Shown here one piece after another: positions 50,622 to 61,508 of a DNA stretch of 64,000 bases. The notes beneath the pieces were generated by a model, which made no database searches, was not told where the DNA came from, and saw only the letters and a list, made by a program, of their open reading frames with translations. The stretch is taken from the NCBI GenBank assembly GCA_022729705.1, contig DZAX01000008.1:21045-85044 (forward strand), given 5' to 3'. The number at the start of each line of letters is the position of its first letter. Position 1 is the stretch's first letter. The stretch comes from Helicobacter cetorum. Lineage in GTDB: Bacteria; Campylobacterota; Campylobacteria; Campylobacterales; UBA6016. The position numbers and the translations under genes were made by a program.

Positions 50622-52557
50622 CAATATTTTCACTTTTATCAAATCCAAACAGATAGCCTCTGCCTTGTATTATCATAGAAAACTCAAAAGTCAAATAATC
50701 ACTAATAGTTTTTTCAAACTCAGCTTCTTTTGGTATTTCATCGTTGAAATAATAAAACGAGTGCAACCACTCATCGTCAGGCTCTATTGTGGTTTTAACC
50801 ATAAATTTACTCTCGGCAGGCGCATCGTGTAGCCAACAGTTTATAAGGTGTGCTTTTTTCTCTTTGGCTCTTTCCGTCTCCACCAAGCCGATATGCTTAC
50901 TGACTACAAAGCCGTCATCTTCGTAATTGATAAATTTGCAATATTTTTTCTTGCTGTGAGGCTTGTGTGCCGTGAAGATAACAATACACGGATTTGTTCC
51001 AACTCCATAAAATGTATTTTTATTGAGAGTAATAACGCCCTCTAGCGTATGCTGCTCTAGAATTTTACTTTTGACTAGTTTGTCTTCTTTTGTTTTGCCA
51101 ACCATCGTTGATTGAGGCACTATAGCCACGCATCTAGCACCGTCGGCTAGGCTATCTAGGAGGTGTTTTATGAAGTTTATTTCCGACAGGTGAGCTGTAT
51201 CTTTGTTTTTTGCTTGAGAGTACGGCGGATTGATAAAGCCAACTGTATACTTATTGTCTCTTAGCTCCTCGCTACTTCTCCTCAAAAAATCATCATTGAT
51301 AAGATTGCTTTTACCATCTCCTCTCAAAATCATATTTGTGGTTGCTATAGCAAACATATCTTCTCGTGTTTCTATACCGTGAATACGCTCTTGCTTGATT
51401 TTGATCTTGTCTGTTTGACTCGTAGCTTCATTTAGCATTTTGTGCATTCCTGCAATCAAAAACCCACCAGTTCCGCAACAAGGGTCAAAAATCTTATCCA
51501 TCGGTTTCAAATCTACAAGCTCAGTAAACAGCTCCGTAATATGCTTTGGGGTAAGAACAACACCAAGTGTCTGACCGTCACCACCACTATAGCGAATAAA
51601 TTCACCGTAAAATCTACCCAGAACATCTTCCGTTGTATTTGTTATTACGGATGAAAGTATATTTTTGCTGATGTACTCCGCAAAAAATTTTAGCGGTGTT
51701 TTTTCTAAATATGTATTTTTTGACACTTCAACTTTCAGACTCTCATCTTTTTTATTAAGAAGAGTCCTATCTTTGATAAGCGTAAATTGATTGAGTACTT
51801 GATTCTTTTTGACCTCTGGTTGCACCTTTACTCGATCCATATGCGTTGAAAGCGCATCAAATATTTTTTGCCCATCTGTTTTAAAAGTATCGCCCGTTAA
51901 GGAATCAATATCAAATGACTCTTCGCTTAGGGCTAAAAGTAGAGCTGAAACAATCAACGGCTTTTCGGTATCGCCAAGTTGTCCGTAATTACGGAGATGT
52001 TCGTGCAGTTTGGAAGATTTTTTTAGTATATCCTCTAGCTCCAAGGTTTCTTGAGGGGTTTCGCCTAACACTTGCTCTTTGTAGTATTTTTCTATATTTG
52101 ATTGTGAAAAGTTTTCAAAGTTTTCTAGTTTTTCAAGGAGTTTATAGCCATTTATATCCACATACATCGGTCTAATAATATGATGCTTTCCATCGCCCGA
52201 GCATCCAAAAGCAAATACTTTTTTGAAATTTGTTTTTTGAATTATCGCATTTGCGTAATGCAAAGCTCCATTTTCGGCGTAATCCAAAACCGCTTTTGTT
52301 TCCTGCGAGATTTCTTGTTCGTTGTCGTCTGTATATAAAACTTGTTTTTCAATGTCCGCCTTATCTTCTACAACCAAAATAAAGTCATTTGAAATGCCTA
52401 CAAACTCAGGAAAACCTGATTTTCCAGTGCCTTTTTTTGATGCGGTTTTTAGCGCATCTTGAATTTCCTTGATACTGCTTGCATTTGGAGTAAAGTCGAT
52501 TTTTGCGATTTCAAGCAATTTTCCAATAAAAAAATCTAGTTTTTTTTCGTTAGCCAT
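50611..52557 (-). CDS. N6-adenine methylase with N-terminal nuclease-like domain (BcgI-type RM subunit)
   Basis: 648 residues. The N-terminal 150 residues carry ISNDFILVVEDKADIEKQ, where D58, E64 and K66 fit a PD-(D/E)xK nuclease site. The methylase has IFDPCCGTGGFLIAG (motif I, about 357-371) and INPPYSQAK (motif IV, around 442). Typical HsdM proteins lack this nuclease part. The size of 648 plus an about 350-residue S protein is close to the BcgI A and B subunits of type IIB enzymes. It lies within the pse gene order between pseC and the ORF6N gene. Confidence 0.82.
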   Translation of the reverse strand: MANEKKLDFFIGKLLEIAKIDFTPNASSIKEIQDALKTASKKGTGKSGFPEFVGISNDFILVVEDKADIEKQVLYTDDNEQEISQETKAVLDYAENGALHYANAIIQKTNFKKVFAFGCSGDGKHHIIRPMYVDINGYKLLEKLENFENFSQSNIEKYYKEQVLGETPQETLELEDILKKSSKLHEHLRNYGQLGDTEKPLIVSALLLALSEESFDIDSLTGDTFKTDGQKIFDALSTHMDRVKVQPEVKKNQVLNQFTLIKDRTLLNKKDESLKVEVSKNTYLEKTPLKFFAEYISKNILSSVITNTTEDVLGRFYGEFIRYSGGDGQTLGVVLTPKHITELFTELVDLKPMDKIFDPCCGTGGFLIAGMHKMLNEATSQTDKIKIKQERIHGIETREDMFAIATTNMILRGDGKSNLINDDFLRRSSEELRDNKYTVGFINPPYSQAKNKDTAHLSEINFIKHLLDSLADGARCVAIVPQSTMVGKTKEDKLVKSKILEQHTLEGVITLNKNTFYGVGTNPCIVIFTAHKPHSKKKYCKFINYEDDGFVVSKHIGLVETERAKEKKAHLINCWLHDAPAESKFMVKTTIEPDDEWLHSFYYFNDEIPKEAEFEKTISDYLTFEFSMIIQGRGYLFGFDKSENIDEA

Positions 52558-52573
52558 TTATTTTGCATATCCT

Positions 52574-55288
<2,715 letters not shown>

Positions 55289-55328
55289 GCAAACCCTATA
55301 AAATTTAATTTTTTACCATTATTTATGC

Positions 55329-55335
55329 TATTATA
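55329..55335. promoter_or_regulatory. Overlapping divergent -10 boxes between dcd and accB
   Basis: On the + strand TGCTATTAT is an extended -10 (TATTAT at 55329-55334) leading to accB, whose ATG lies 35 bases on, after GGAGA. On the minus strand the same bases read TATAAT (55335-55330), 40 bases ahead of dcd. Polymerase could bind only one way at a time. Confidence 0.5.
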
Positions 55336-55368
55336 CGACTAATTACCTAATCATATCTGGAGATAAAT

Positions 55369-55827
55369 ATGGAATTTGAAAACATAAAAGAGCTTATTAA
55401 GATTTTTGATAAAAGCTCCGTAACCAAGCTAAAAATATCCAAAGAGGATTTTTCTATAGACCTCGAAAAAGCGACAACAGAGGTTGTAACGCTCCCAACT
55501 CAAAAACAAATTGGGCAACCAGCTCTTACGCAAACACAAATCGCCGAGCAAGAGACGCAAGAAACGATGATAAAAAATGAACTAAAAGGTGAAGCAATAG
55601 CGTCACCAATGGTCGGCACATTTTACAGGGCTCCGTCCCCAGACTCCACCCCATACGCAAAAGCGGGCGACGTCATCAAAAAAGGTCAGCCTATAGCCAT
55701 TATAGAAGCGATGAAGATAATGAACGAAATAGAAGCTGAATTTGATTGCAAAATTCTTGAAGTTTGTGTGAATGATGGTCAGCCCGTAGAGTACGATATG
55801 CCTCTATTTAGAGTGGAAAAGGCCTAA
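55369..55827 (+). CDS. accB: Biotin carboxyl carrier protein of acetyl-CoA carboxylase
   Basis: 152 residues. SPMVGTFYRAPSPDSTPY and IIEAMKIMNEIEAEF with the biotinylated Lys at about 116 are the BCCP hallmarks; the first 70 residues are the Ala/Pro/Gln-rich linker and N-terminal helix. It carries CO2 between AccC and the transferase. Three bases separate it from accC. GGAGA ahead of ATG. Confidence 0.95.
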   Translation: MEFENIKELIKIFDKSSVTKLKISKEDFSIDLEKATTEVVTLPTQKQIGQPALTQTQIAEQETQETMIKNELKGEAIASPMVGTFYRAPSPDSTPYAKAGDVIKKGQPIAIIEAMKIMNEIEAEFDCKILEVCVNDGQPVEYDMPLFRVEKA

Positions 55828-55830
55828 GCG

Positions 55831-57177
55831 GTGGCAAAAAGAGAGATAAAAAGAGTTCTTGTAGCAAACAGAGGCGAAATAGCCCTAAGAGCGATTAGAA
55901 CGATAAAAGAGATGGGCAAAATCGCAATCGCCGTTTACTCAACGGCAGATAGAGACGCATTGTATCTAAAATACGCAGATGCGGCTGTTTGTATAGGAGC
56001 TGAAAAATCTTCGCAAAGCTACCTCAATATACCGGCGATTATAGCGGCGGCGGAGGTTACCGAAGCGGACGCTATTTTTCCGGGGTATGGATTTTTATCG
56101 GAAAACGAGCATTTTGTAGAAGTATGCGAAAAGCACGGCATAGCTTTTATAGGTCCCTCTACGACGGTTATGAACCTAATGAGCGATAAATCAAAAGCAA
56201 AAGATGTGATGAGGGCGGCTGGAATCCCTGTAATCCCCGGCTCTGATGGGATTATCACAAATATGGACGAAGCCAAAAAAGTAGCTCTTGAGATAGGCTA
56301 TCCAGTCATCATGAAAGCCTCAGCCGGAGGCGGCGGGCGCGGTATGAGAGTTGTCGAAGACGAAAGCTATATAGAAAACGCCTATCTCGCCGCCTCAAAT
56401 GAAGCCCTCGGTGCTTTTGGCGACGGCTCAATCTATATGGAAAAATATATCAAAAAGCCTAGACATATAGAGATGCAAATCATCGCCGACAAGTACGGCA
56501 ATGTGCTTCATCTAGGAGAGAGAGACTGCTCTTTGCAAAGAAGACATCAAAAACTAATTGAAGAGTCTCCGGCGATACTGCTAGATGAAGCGACACGCAA
56601 AAAACTTTACGAAACAGCCGTACAAGCGACAAAATACATCAAATACGAAAATGCGGGAACTTTTGAGTTTTTGGCTGATGAAAATAAAAACTTCTACTTT
56701 ATGGAGATGAATACAAGACTCCAAGTAGAACACCCCGTAAGCGAAATGGTCTCAGGCGTAGATATTATTGAACTCATGATAAAAGTGGCTGAGGGCGAAG
56801 AGCTTCCGGCACAAGATACGATTGAGCTAAAAGGACACGCCATAGAGTGCAGAATAACCGCCGAAGACCCTATAAAGTTTCTGCCAAATCCCGGTAAAAT
56901 AAAACAGTGGATAGTCCCCGGCGGCAGAAACATAAGAGTGGACAGCCACTGCTACACAGGGTATATAGTGCCTCCGCACTACGACTCGCTGATAGGCAAG
57001 TTGATAGTCTGGGGCGAGACAAGGGATAGAGCAATAGCCAAAATGCAAGAGGCTCTCAGGGGGTTTGAAGTGATTGGAATCAAGACAACTATAGACTTCC
57101 ACAAAAAAATGATGGCGAATCCAGATTTTAAATCAAACAATTATGATACAAAATATTTAGAAAACTATAGCGGATAG
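55831..57177 (+). CDS. accC: Biotin carboxylase of acetyl-CoA carboxylase
   Basis: 448 residues, GTG start. VLVANRGEIALRAIRTIKEM opens the biotin carboxylase domain, KASAGGGGRGMRVV is the ATP-grasp Gly loop, and FYFMEMNTRLQVEHPVSEMV is the active site. It carboxylates biotin on AccB with ATP and bicarbonate, the first step of fatty acid synthesis. Confidence 0.96.
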   Translation: MAKREIKRVLVANRGEIALRAIRTIKEMGKIAIAVYSTADRDALYLKYADAAVCIGAEKSSQSYLNIPAIIAAAEVTEADAIFPGYGFLSENEHFVEVCEKHGIAFIGPSTTVMNLMSDKSKAKDVMRAAGIPVIPGSDGIITNMDEAKKVALEIGYPVIMKASAGGGGRGMRVVEDESYIENAYLAASNEALGAFGDGSIYMEKYIKKPRHIEMQIIADKYGNVLHLGERDCSLQRRHQKLIEESPAILLDEATRKKLYETAVQATKYIKYENAGTFEFLADENKNFYFMEMNTRLQVEHPVSEMVSGVDIIELMIKVAEGEELPAQDTIELKGHAIECRITAEDPIKFLPNPGKIKQWIVPGGRNIRVDSHCYTGYIVPPHYDSLIGKLIVWGETRDRAIAKMQEALRGFEVIGIKTTIDFHKKMMANPDFKSNNYDTKYLENYSG

Positions 57178-57185
57178 GCATTTTA

Positions 57186-57199
57186 GGAACTACTTTTGC
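57186..57199 (+). promoter_or_regulatory. Sigma-54 promoter
   Basis: GGAACTACTTTTGC: GG (57186-57187), 10 bases, GC (57198-57199), followed by TT. This is the GGAA-N6-TTGCTT form of Campylobacterota RpoN promoters, 35 bases ahead of the ATG at 57234. Confidence 0.8.
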
Positions 57200-57233
57200 T
57201 TCACCTTTTCAAATTTAGCAATAAGGGTTAGAT

Positions 57234-57665
57234 ATGAAGATAGGTGAATACAAAGCGACGGACTTTGGGCAGAAGACTATTGCAAACGATAAAAAAGTCG
57301 ATAAGAGAAAGGCTGAAGAAGTAAGCGATGCGTCTTCGTTTGGCGCTATGAATAGTGCTCTTTTGGCAAAAAATGCAGCGTTTGTAAGCGATATAAAAGC
57401 TATTAATGAAACCATGCTAGGAATTGGTATGGCTGAAAACTCAATTCAAAAAATAAATGGGGAAAAAATGGAAGAGTCAGTAAGAGATCTTAGAAAGATT
57501 ACCGCTACGCTGAAAGATATGCTCTCAAAAAGCTTTGCGGCTAATAATGAGAGCAGCGCAGACTATAGCGTAGAGGCTTTAAAAACTAAACTATACGGGA
57601 CTAACCCATCAAATCTTCATAATTTCGACTACCTAGCCACAAAAGCGGCGAGCCTACTAGCGTAA
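57234..57665 (+). CDS. Small protein of the sigma-54 (flagellar) regulon, function unknown
   Basis: 143 residues, rich in Lys, Ala and Ser, no signal peptide or membrane segment. Two helical regions: AFVSDIKAINETMLGIGMAE and ESVRDLRKITATLKDMLSKS. I do not recognise a family. AATAAGGG precedes ATG. The strong sigma-54 promoter suggests control with hook, rod or flagellin genes. It may be a flagellar accessory or export-related protein. Confidence 0.65.
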   Translation: MKIGEYKATDFGQKTIANDKKVDKRKAEEVSDASSFGAMNSALLAKNAAFVSDIKAINETMLGIGMAENSIQKINGEKMEESVRDLRKITATLKDMLSKSFAANNESSADYSVEALKTKLYGTNPSNLHNFDYLATKAASLLA

Positions 57666-57680
57666 AAAAGATGTTACGCA

Positions 57681-57796
57681 CAAATACGAGCAAAGCCCGT
57701 ATTTGCAGCAGGGGCTAATCGCCCTCAAGCCGTCCCCCGCTGGGTTCCCATCGCCGATAGGTGATGGGCGGCTCTAGCTACCGGCTTTGCCGGAGA
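57681..57796 (+). repeat. Structured intergenic repeat, copy A
   Basis: Three hairpins: CAAATACG/CGTATTTG (57681-57705) with loop AGCAAAGCC; CCCATCGCC/GGTGATGGG (57747-57768) with loop GATA; CCGGC/GCCGG (57781-57793), preceded by AGCTA and followed by AGA. Copy B at 58718-58799 keeps the first loop and third stem layout with different but matching stem bases. It lies between convergent genes, so it may also terminate transcription. Confidence 0.65.
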
Positions 57797-57829
57797 TATG
57801 CATGGTTATATCACTTTTGACGTACTACC

Positions 57830-58663
57830 CTAATTAGGCAATCTCACTACTTTTATCTTAGCGGACGCTTTTAACTTCTCAAAATAATCCTTTACAGCGT
57901 CTTCCTCTTTTTTGGAGGTTAACCTTTCAATCACTTCGCCTTTAGCGCTCTCAAACTCTGGTGTGATAAAATCTTTTTTATCTTTTATGTAGTACGAAAC
58001 AAATTTATCTTTAATAGGCATTATTTGTGTAAAGGCACCCTCTTTTGTGCTTTTGAATACATACACAAGAGCTGGGTCTAGATTTTTTGTATCTATAACA
58101 ATCTCCTCTTTTGCAACGCCTTGCAAAACCGACATAGGAGAAGATACGGCTCTTTCGATAGCGGCTCTATCTTTTGACGAGTATTGCAACGCTTCTATCT
58201 TTGAGGGAACGGCAAACTCTTTTTTGTTATTGTCAAAGTAAAGCCTAAGATCTTTTTCATCCATTGGCGTGTATTTTTCATGTGTTATCTTTTGAAAAAG
58301 CCTCTCTTTTGCAAGCTTGCTTTTAACTTCGCTTTTATACTCCGTATAATTTATAAATCTAGCGTTTAGAGCATCCCTAAACTGAGAAATCGACAATCCA
58401 TTTGAAGAAGCTATCTGCCCTATTTTTCTCTCTACTTCAAAATCGTCTATATTTATATTCTGTCTTGAAAGCTCCGCCTCTTCAAGCCTCTTTTCCACAA
58501 GAGCCTCAATTGCTCCCTCTCTTGATATTTTATTTTGTTCGCTAAAGCTAACTATCTCATACATAGTAATCACTTTGCCGCTTACAATCAACGATACGCC
58601 GTCCACCACTCCGGCATATAGCGATGAGGCTACGATTAAACTCAGCAGAAAACTTTTTTTCAC
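57830..58663 (-). CDS. SurA-like periplasmic chaperone/peptidyl-prolyl isomerase family protein
   Basis: 277 residues. The signal peptide is MKKSFLLSLIVASSLYA with cleavage likely after SLYA. The rest follows the SurA_N helical pattern (VVDGVSLIVSGKVITMYEIV, VEKRLEEAELSRQNINIDDF). No clear parvulin active site; a chaperone role in outer membrane protein folding is likely, as for the Campylobacter PEB4-type proteins. GTG start at 58663 with AGGAGAG. It is flanked on both sides by the structured repeat. Confidence 0.72.
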   Translation of the reverse strand: MKKSFLLSLIVASSLYAGVVDGVSLIVSGKVITMYEIVSFSEQNKISREGAIEALVEKRLEEAELSRQNINIDDFEVERKIGQIASSNGLSISQFRDALNARFINYTEYKSEVKSKLAKERLFQKITHEKYTPMDEKDLRLYFDNNKKEFAVPSKIEALQYSSKDRAAIERAVSSPMSVLQGVAKEEIVIDTKNLDPALVYVFKSTKEGAFTQIMPIKDKFVSYYIKDKKDFITPEFESAKGEVIERLTSKKEEDAVKDYFEKLKASAKIKVVRLPN

Positions 58664-58717
58664 TGTTACTCTCCTATAAAATTATTTCTTCATTTTACCA
58701 TATCATACTATCTATAC

Positions 58718-58799
58718 GCCAACACGTGCAAAGCCCGTCTTGGCGGCATGGACATAAATGTCCCTACAACCCCCTGAAGCTACCCGCATTTGCGGGAGA
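58718..58799 (+). repeat. Structured intergenic repeat, copy B
   Basis: First hairpin GCCAACACG/CGTCTTGGC (58718-58744; 8 of 9 pairs) with loop TGCAAAGCC; second GGACAT/ATGTCC (58750-58763); third CCCGC/GCGGG (58783-58796) preceded by AGCTA and followed by AGA. Loop and spacer are shared with copy A while stems covary. Confidence 0.65.
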
Positions 58800-58868
58800 G
58801 GCTTTTATTAAGCTTTTCGCTTGAATGCAAAAGATTTATTCAAATATTTTATATTTTTTGCAAAAGTT

Positions 58869-58882
58869 GGAACGATATGTGC
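58869..58882 (+). promoter_or_regulatory. Sigma-54 promoter of the flagellin gene
   Basis: TTGGAACGATATGTGCT: GG (58869-58870), 10 bases, GC (58881-58882). It matches TTGGAAC-N6-TGCT of Campylobacterota RpoN promoters. The embedded CGATAT could recall a sigma-28 -10, but no TAAA stands at the right distance. Confidence 0.75.
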
Positions 58883-58919
58883 TCTTATCTCTCTAAATTC
58901 AATTAAAAAGGTTTACAAA

Positions 58920-60458
58920 ATGGGCTTTAGAATAAATACAAATGCAACAGCAATGAATGCTCACAACTATGGTGTAATGAACAACAGAGAACTTGATAGC
59001 TCTCTAAGTAGACTTTCAAGCGGTCTTAGAATCAACTCAGCGGCGGATGATGCAGCTGGTATGGCTATCGCTGATAGCTTGAAATCTCAAGCAAACAGCC
59101 TTGGTCAATCTATCAAAAATGCAAACGATGCGATTGGTATCTTGCAAACAGCTGATAAAGCGATGGATGAGCAAATCAAGATTCTTGACACTATAAAAAC
59201 AAAAGCGACTCAAGCTGCGGCGGATGGTCAAAGCTCATTGTCAAGACAAGCTATTCAAAACGACATCGTAAGACTAATGGAAGAGCTTGATAATATCGCG
59301 ACTACTACATCGTTTAATGGTATGAGTTTACTAGCCGGAAGCTTTACAAACAAAGAGTTCGAAATAGGTGCTTATTCAAATCAAACAGTTAAAGCTTCTA
59401 TCGGTGCCACTAGCTCTGATAAGATAGGTTCGACAAGATTTGAGACAACTACTCAAATTACATCTGCTGGCGCTGCGGCTTTGAAATTCACAAATCCGGA
59501 CGGCACGTTTACACAAATTCAAAGCGTTATTGTATCGCATTCAGCCTCAACAGGTCTCGGCGCTTTGGCTGAAGCAATCAATAGATCTTCAGATGCTACA
59601 GGTGTAAGAGCGAGCTATAGGGTTGTGACAACAAGTTCAAACGCAGTCGCCGCCGGAGATATTAGGAATCTTAGAATCAACAACATTACGGTCGGCGACA
59701 TACTAGACGTAAAAGCAAGCGACGCAAATGGAAACCTTGTGAATGCCATCAATGCCGTCACAACCCAAACCGGCACTTATGCAAGCCTAGACGTAATGGG
59801 CAGACTTGTACTTACATCTGTAGACGGAAGAGGCATCAAAATCGAAGCTGGTTCCGCTGGCGGTATATATGAGAGCCCATCTAAGACTCTGGGATTAACA
59901 AGAACAAGCGGTGGCGCAGCAAATACTCCGCTTAAAAATATGAACTACGGAAGGCTGACGCTCATAGGGCATGGCTCAAGGGACATAGTCGTGAGTGGCG
60001 CAGGCGCTACATATATGAATAGAAATCTAAATGCGACAAGCCACGCGGCAATCTCAAACCTAAGAGATGTAAGAGGAAACTTCTTATCAAAAACAGGTAG
60101 AGCGGCAGGGGCTTATGCAAATGGCGCAGAATCTGGCGCGGCGGCTACGGTAATGGGTTCAGGCGTAACAACTAGAGTTGGTGCTATGATGGTTATGGAT
60201 ATTGCAGAGTCTGCGATGAAAATGCTAGATAGAATTAGAGCGGATATTGGTTCAGTACAAAATCAGATAATATCAACTGTTAATAACATATCAGTTACAC
60301 AAGTAAACGTAACACAAGCAGAATCAAATATCAGAGATGTAGACTTCGCAGAAGAGTCAGCAAACTTCTCAAAAAGAAATCTTCTAGCACAATCAGGCTC
60401 GTTTGCAATGTCGCAAGCTAACCAAATACAACAAAACGTTATGAAGTTACTACAGTAA
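58920..60458 (+). CDS. Flagellin
   Basis: 512 residues from ATG 58920, with AAAAAGG ahead; a longer frame starting at 58821 is rejected because all flagellins begin MGFRINTN. N-terminal D0/D1 (SSLSRLSSGLRINSAADDAA) and C-terminal D1/D0 (AESNIRDVDFAEESANFSKR; final NVMKLLQ) are conserved. The central about 180-420 residues are the variable surface domain rich in Ser, Thr and Ala, with many sites for O-glycosylation, where pseudaminic acid is attached in Campylobacter. It is exported by the flagellar type III system. Confidence 0.95.
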   Translation: MGFRINTNATAMNAHNYGVMNNRELDSSLSRLSSGLRINSAADDAAGMAIADSLKSQANSLGQSIKNANDAIGILQTADKAMDEQIKILDTIKTKATQAAADGQSSLSRQAIQNDIVRLMEELDNIATTTSFNGMSLLAGSFTNKEFEIGAYSNQTVKASIGATSSDKIGSTRFETTTQITSAGAAALKFTNPDGTFTQIQSVIVSHSASTGLGALAEAINRSSDATGVRASYRVVTTSSNAVAAGDIRNLRINNITVGDILDVKASDANGNLVNAINAVTTQTGTYASLDVMGRLVLTSVDGRGIKIEAGSAGGIYESPSKTLGLTRTSGGAANTPLKNMNYGRLTLIGHGSRDIVVSGAGATYMNRNLNATSHAAISNLRDVRGNFLSKTGRAAGAYANGAESGAAATVMGSGVTTRVGAMMVMDIAESAMKMLDRIRADIGSVQNQIISTVNNISVTQVNVTQAESNIRDVDFAEESANFSKRNLLAQSGSFAMSQANQIQQNVMKLLQ

Positions 60459-60481
60459 GCTTCATAAACGCCCAATATAAT

Positions 60482-60525
60482 AAGCCCAAAGAGACTACAA
60501 CATCTCTTTGAGCTTTATTCGTTTT
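60482..60525 (+). terminator. Rho-independent-like terminator after flagellin
   Basis: CAAAGAGA (60487-60494) pairs with TCTCTTTG (60503-60510), extended by AAGC/GCTT on the outside, followed by TTATTCGTTTT. Confidence 0.7.
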
Positions 60526-60591
60526 ATCCATATTTTGCAAAAAACTCCTCCAACCAAAAAACACCACAATACATTTTATTTAAACATCCGA

Positions 60592-60597
60592 TATAAT
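60592..60597 (+). promoter_or_regulatory. -10 box ahead of coiled-coil gene
   Basis: TATAAT in CCGATATAATC, 38 bases before the GTG start at 60635, with AAAAAAGG as the ribosome site. CGATAT overlaps but no TAAA is at sigma-28 distance. Confidence 0.45.
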
Positions 60598-60634
60598 CAA
60601 AAATAACTAAAATCAAACAAAAAAAGGCAAAACC

Positions 60635-61093
60635 GTGTTTGAAGATGATGTATTTGACGCTTGGCTGGATCTAAAAAGTAAAGAGATAGTTCAAAAGTTT
60701 GGAAAAGAGGTTTTGAGTTCTGAAGAGATGATAGTGTTGGTATTAAAAGCTCAAACAAATCATTTTGCTCATTTGGATAAAGACTTGCGTAGTGATATGG
60801 CTGAACTTAATAAAAGCATAAACGAGAGGATAGAAAAGTCAACCTTAGAGTGGCGCGCAGAGATGATGGAACTACGCAAAGACATGGATAGACGCTTTGA
60901 GCAAGTAGACAAACGCTTTGAGCAGGTAGATAAGCGTTTCGAGCAAGTAGACAAGCGTTTTGAGCAAGTAGACAAACGCTTTGAAGCTCTCACTGTAAGA
61001 ATAGACAGATTTATGATTTGGTCTTTTAGTACTTCGCTTGCTATTGGTGCGGCTGTAGTCGCCGCTATTCGGTATTTGCCGCCTGTGCATTAA
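60635..61093 (+). CDS. Coiled-coil protein with heptad repeats and C-terminal membrane helix
   Basis: 152 residues, GTG start. Middle part holds five tandem heptads of the type RFEQVDK (from about residue 87), encoded by 21-base DNA repeats, and the end has a hydrophobic helix MIWSFSTSLAIGAAVVAAI. A trimeric or tetrameric coiled coil anchored in the membrane is likely. Function unknown. It is followed by the Rpn-type gene after 7 bases. Confidence 0.7.
   Translation: MFEDDVFDAWLDLKSKEIVQKFGKEVLSSEEMIVLVLKAQTNHFAHLDKDLRSDMAELNKSINERIEKSTLEWRAEMMELRKDMDRRFEQVDKRFEQVDKRFEQVDKRFEQVDKRFEALTVRIDRFMIWSFSTSLAIGAAVVAAIRYLPPVH
60890..60984 (+). repeat. 21-base tandem repeat (minisatellite) coding for heptads
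   Basis: Units of the type CGCTTTGAGCAAGTAGACAAA, about four and a half copies with third-base differences (CGTTTC, GATAAG). Copy number change would lengthen or shorten the coiled coil without changing frame. Confidence 0.7.
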
Positions 61094-61100
61094 AAAACAG

Positions 61101-61508
61101 ATGAGATTTGACATATCCCTAAAGTCAGCTCTAAACGGGCTCGAAATGGTATTTGGTAAAGCTTTTTTGGGGCTTGATATAAGAGATGCAGAACCTCTAA
61201 ATATAGAGTTTCCAAAGATAGAGTTTCCAAAGATAGAAGAGAAAGAGGCTGATTATATCTTTAAAGCTAAGCTCTCAAACGACCAGAGCATTATTGTTCA
61301 TATAGAGTTTCAGACAAGCAATCATAAAGATATGCACTTTAGAATGTTGAGGTATTTGGGTGTTGGTTGTGGGCGAGGTAAAATCTTTGGTTGGACAGAT
61401 AACGATTTTTGCCCAGAAAACTGGCAATTGGACTCCATTTGCAATTTTTGTCGGACAATCAAATTCTTGACGTCTAAAATAACGAAGCCGACAACTTTTT
61501 GGGCTTAA
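61101..61508 (+). pseudogene. Truncated Rpn/YhgA-type PD-(D/E)xK nuclease
   Basis: Residues 1-about 90 are a normal start of the Rpn family (SALNGLEMVFGKAFLGLDIR; the VHIEFQTSNHKDMHFRMLRY segment has the catalytic E-x-Q). After that the frame enters unrelated Cys- and Thr-rich sequence and stops at 61508, overlapping the 3' end of rnhB on the other strand. About two thirds of the normal protein is missing. Gene is probably non-functional. Confidence 0.65.

Noticed and set aside
58821..58919. In-frame extension of the flagellin gene
   Set aside because: Flagellins start with MGFRINTN, and the sigma-54 box lies inside the extension.
60581..60594. Sigma-28 promoter at CGATAT ahead of the coiled-coil gene
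   Set aside because: No TAAA at 15 bases upstream; a normal TATAAT explains the site.
60769..60993. Serine/Cys-rich repeat ORF on the minus strand
   Set aside because: Shadow of the 21-base tandem repeat in the coiled-coil gene.
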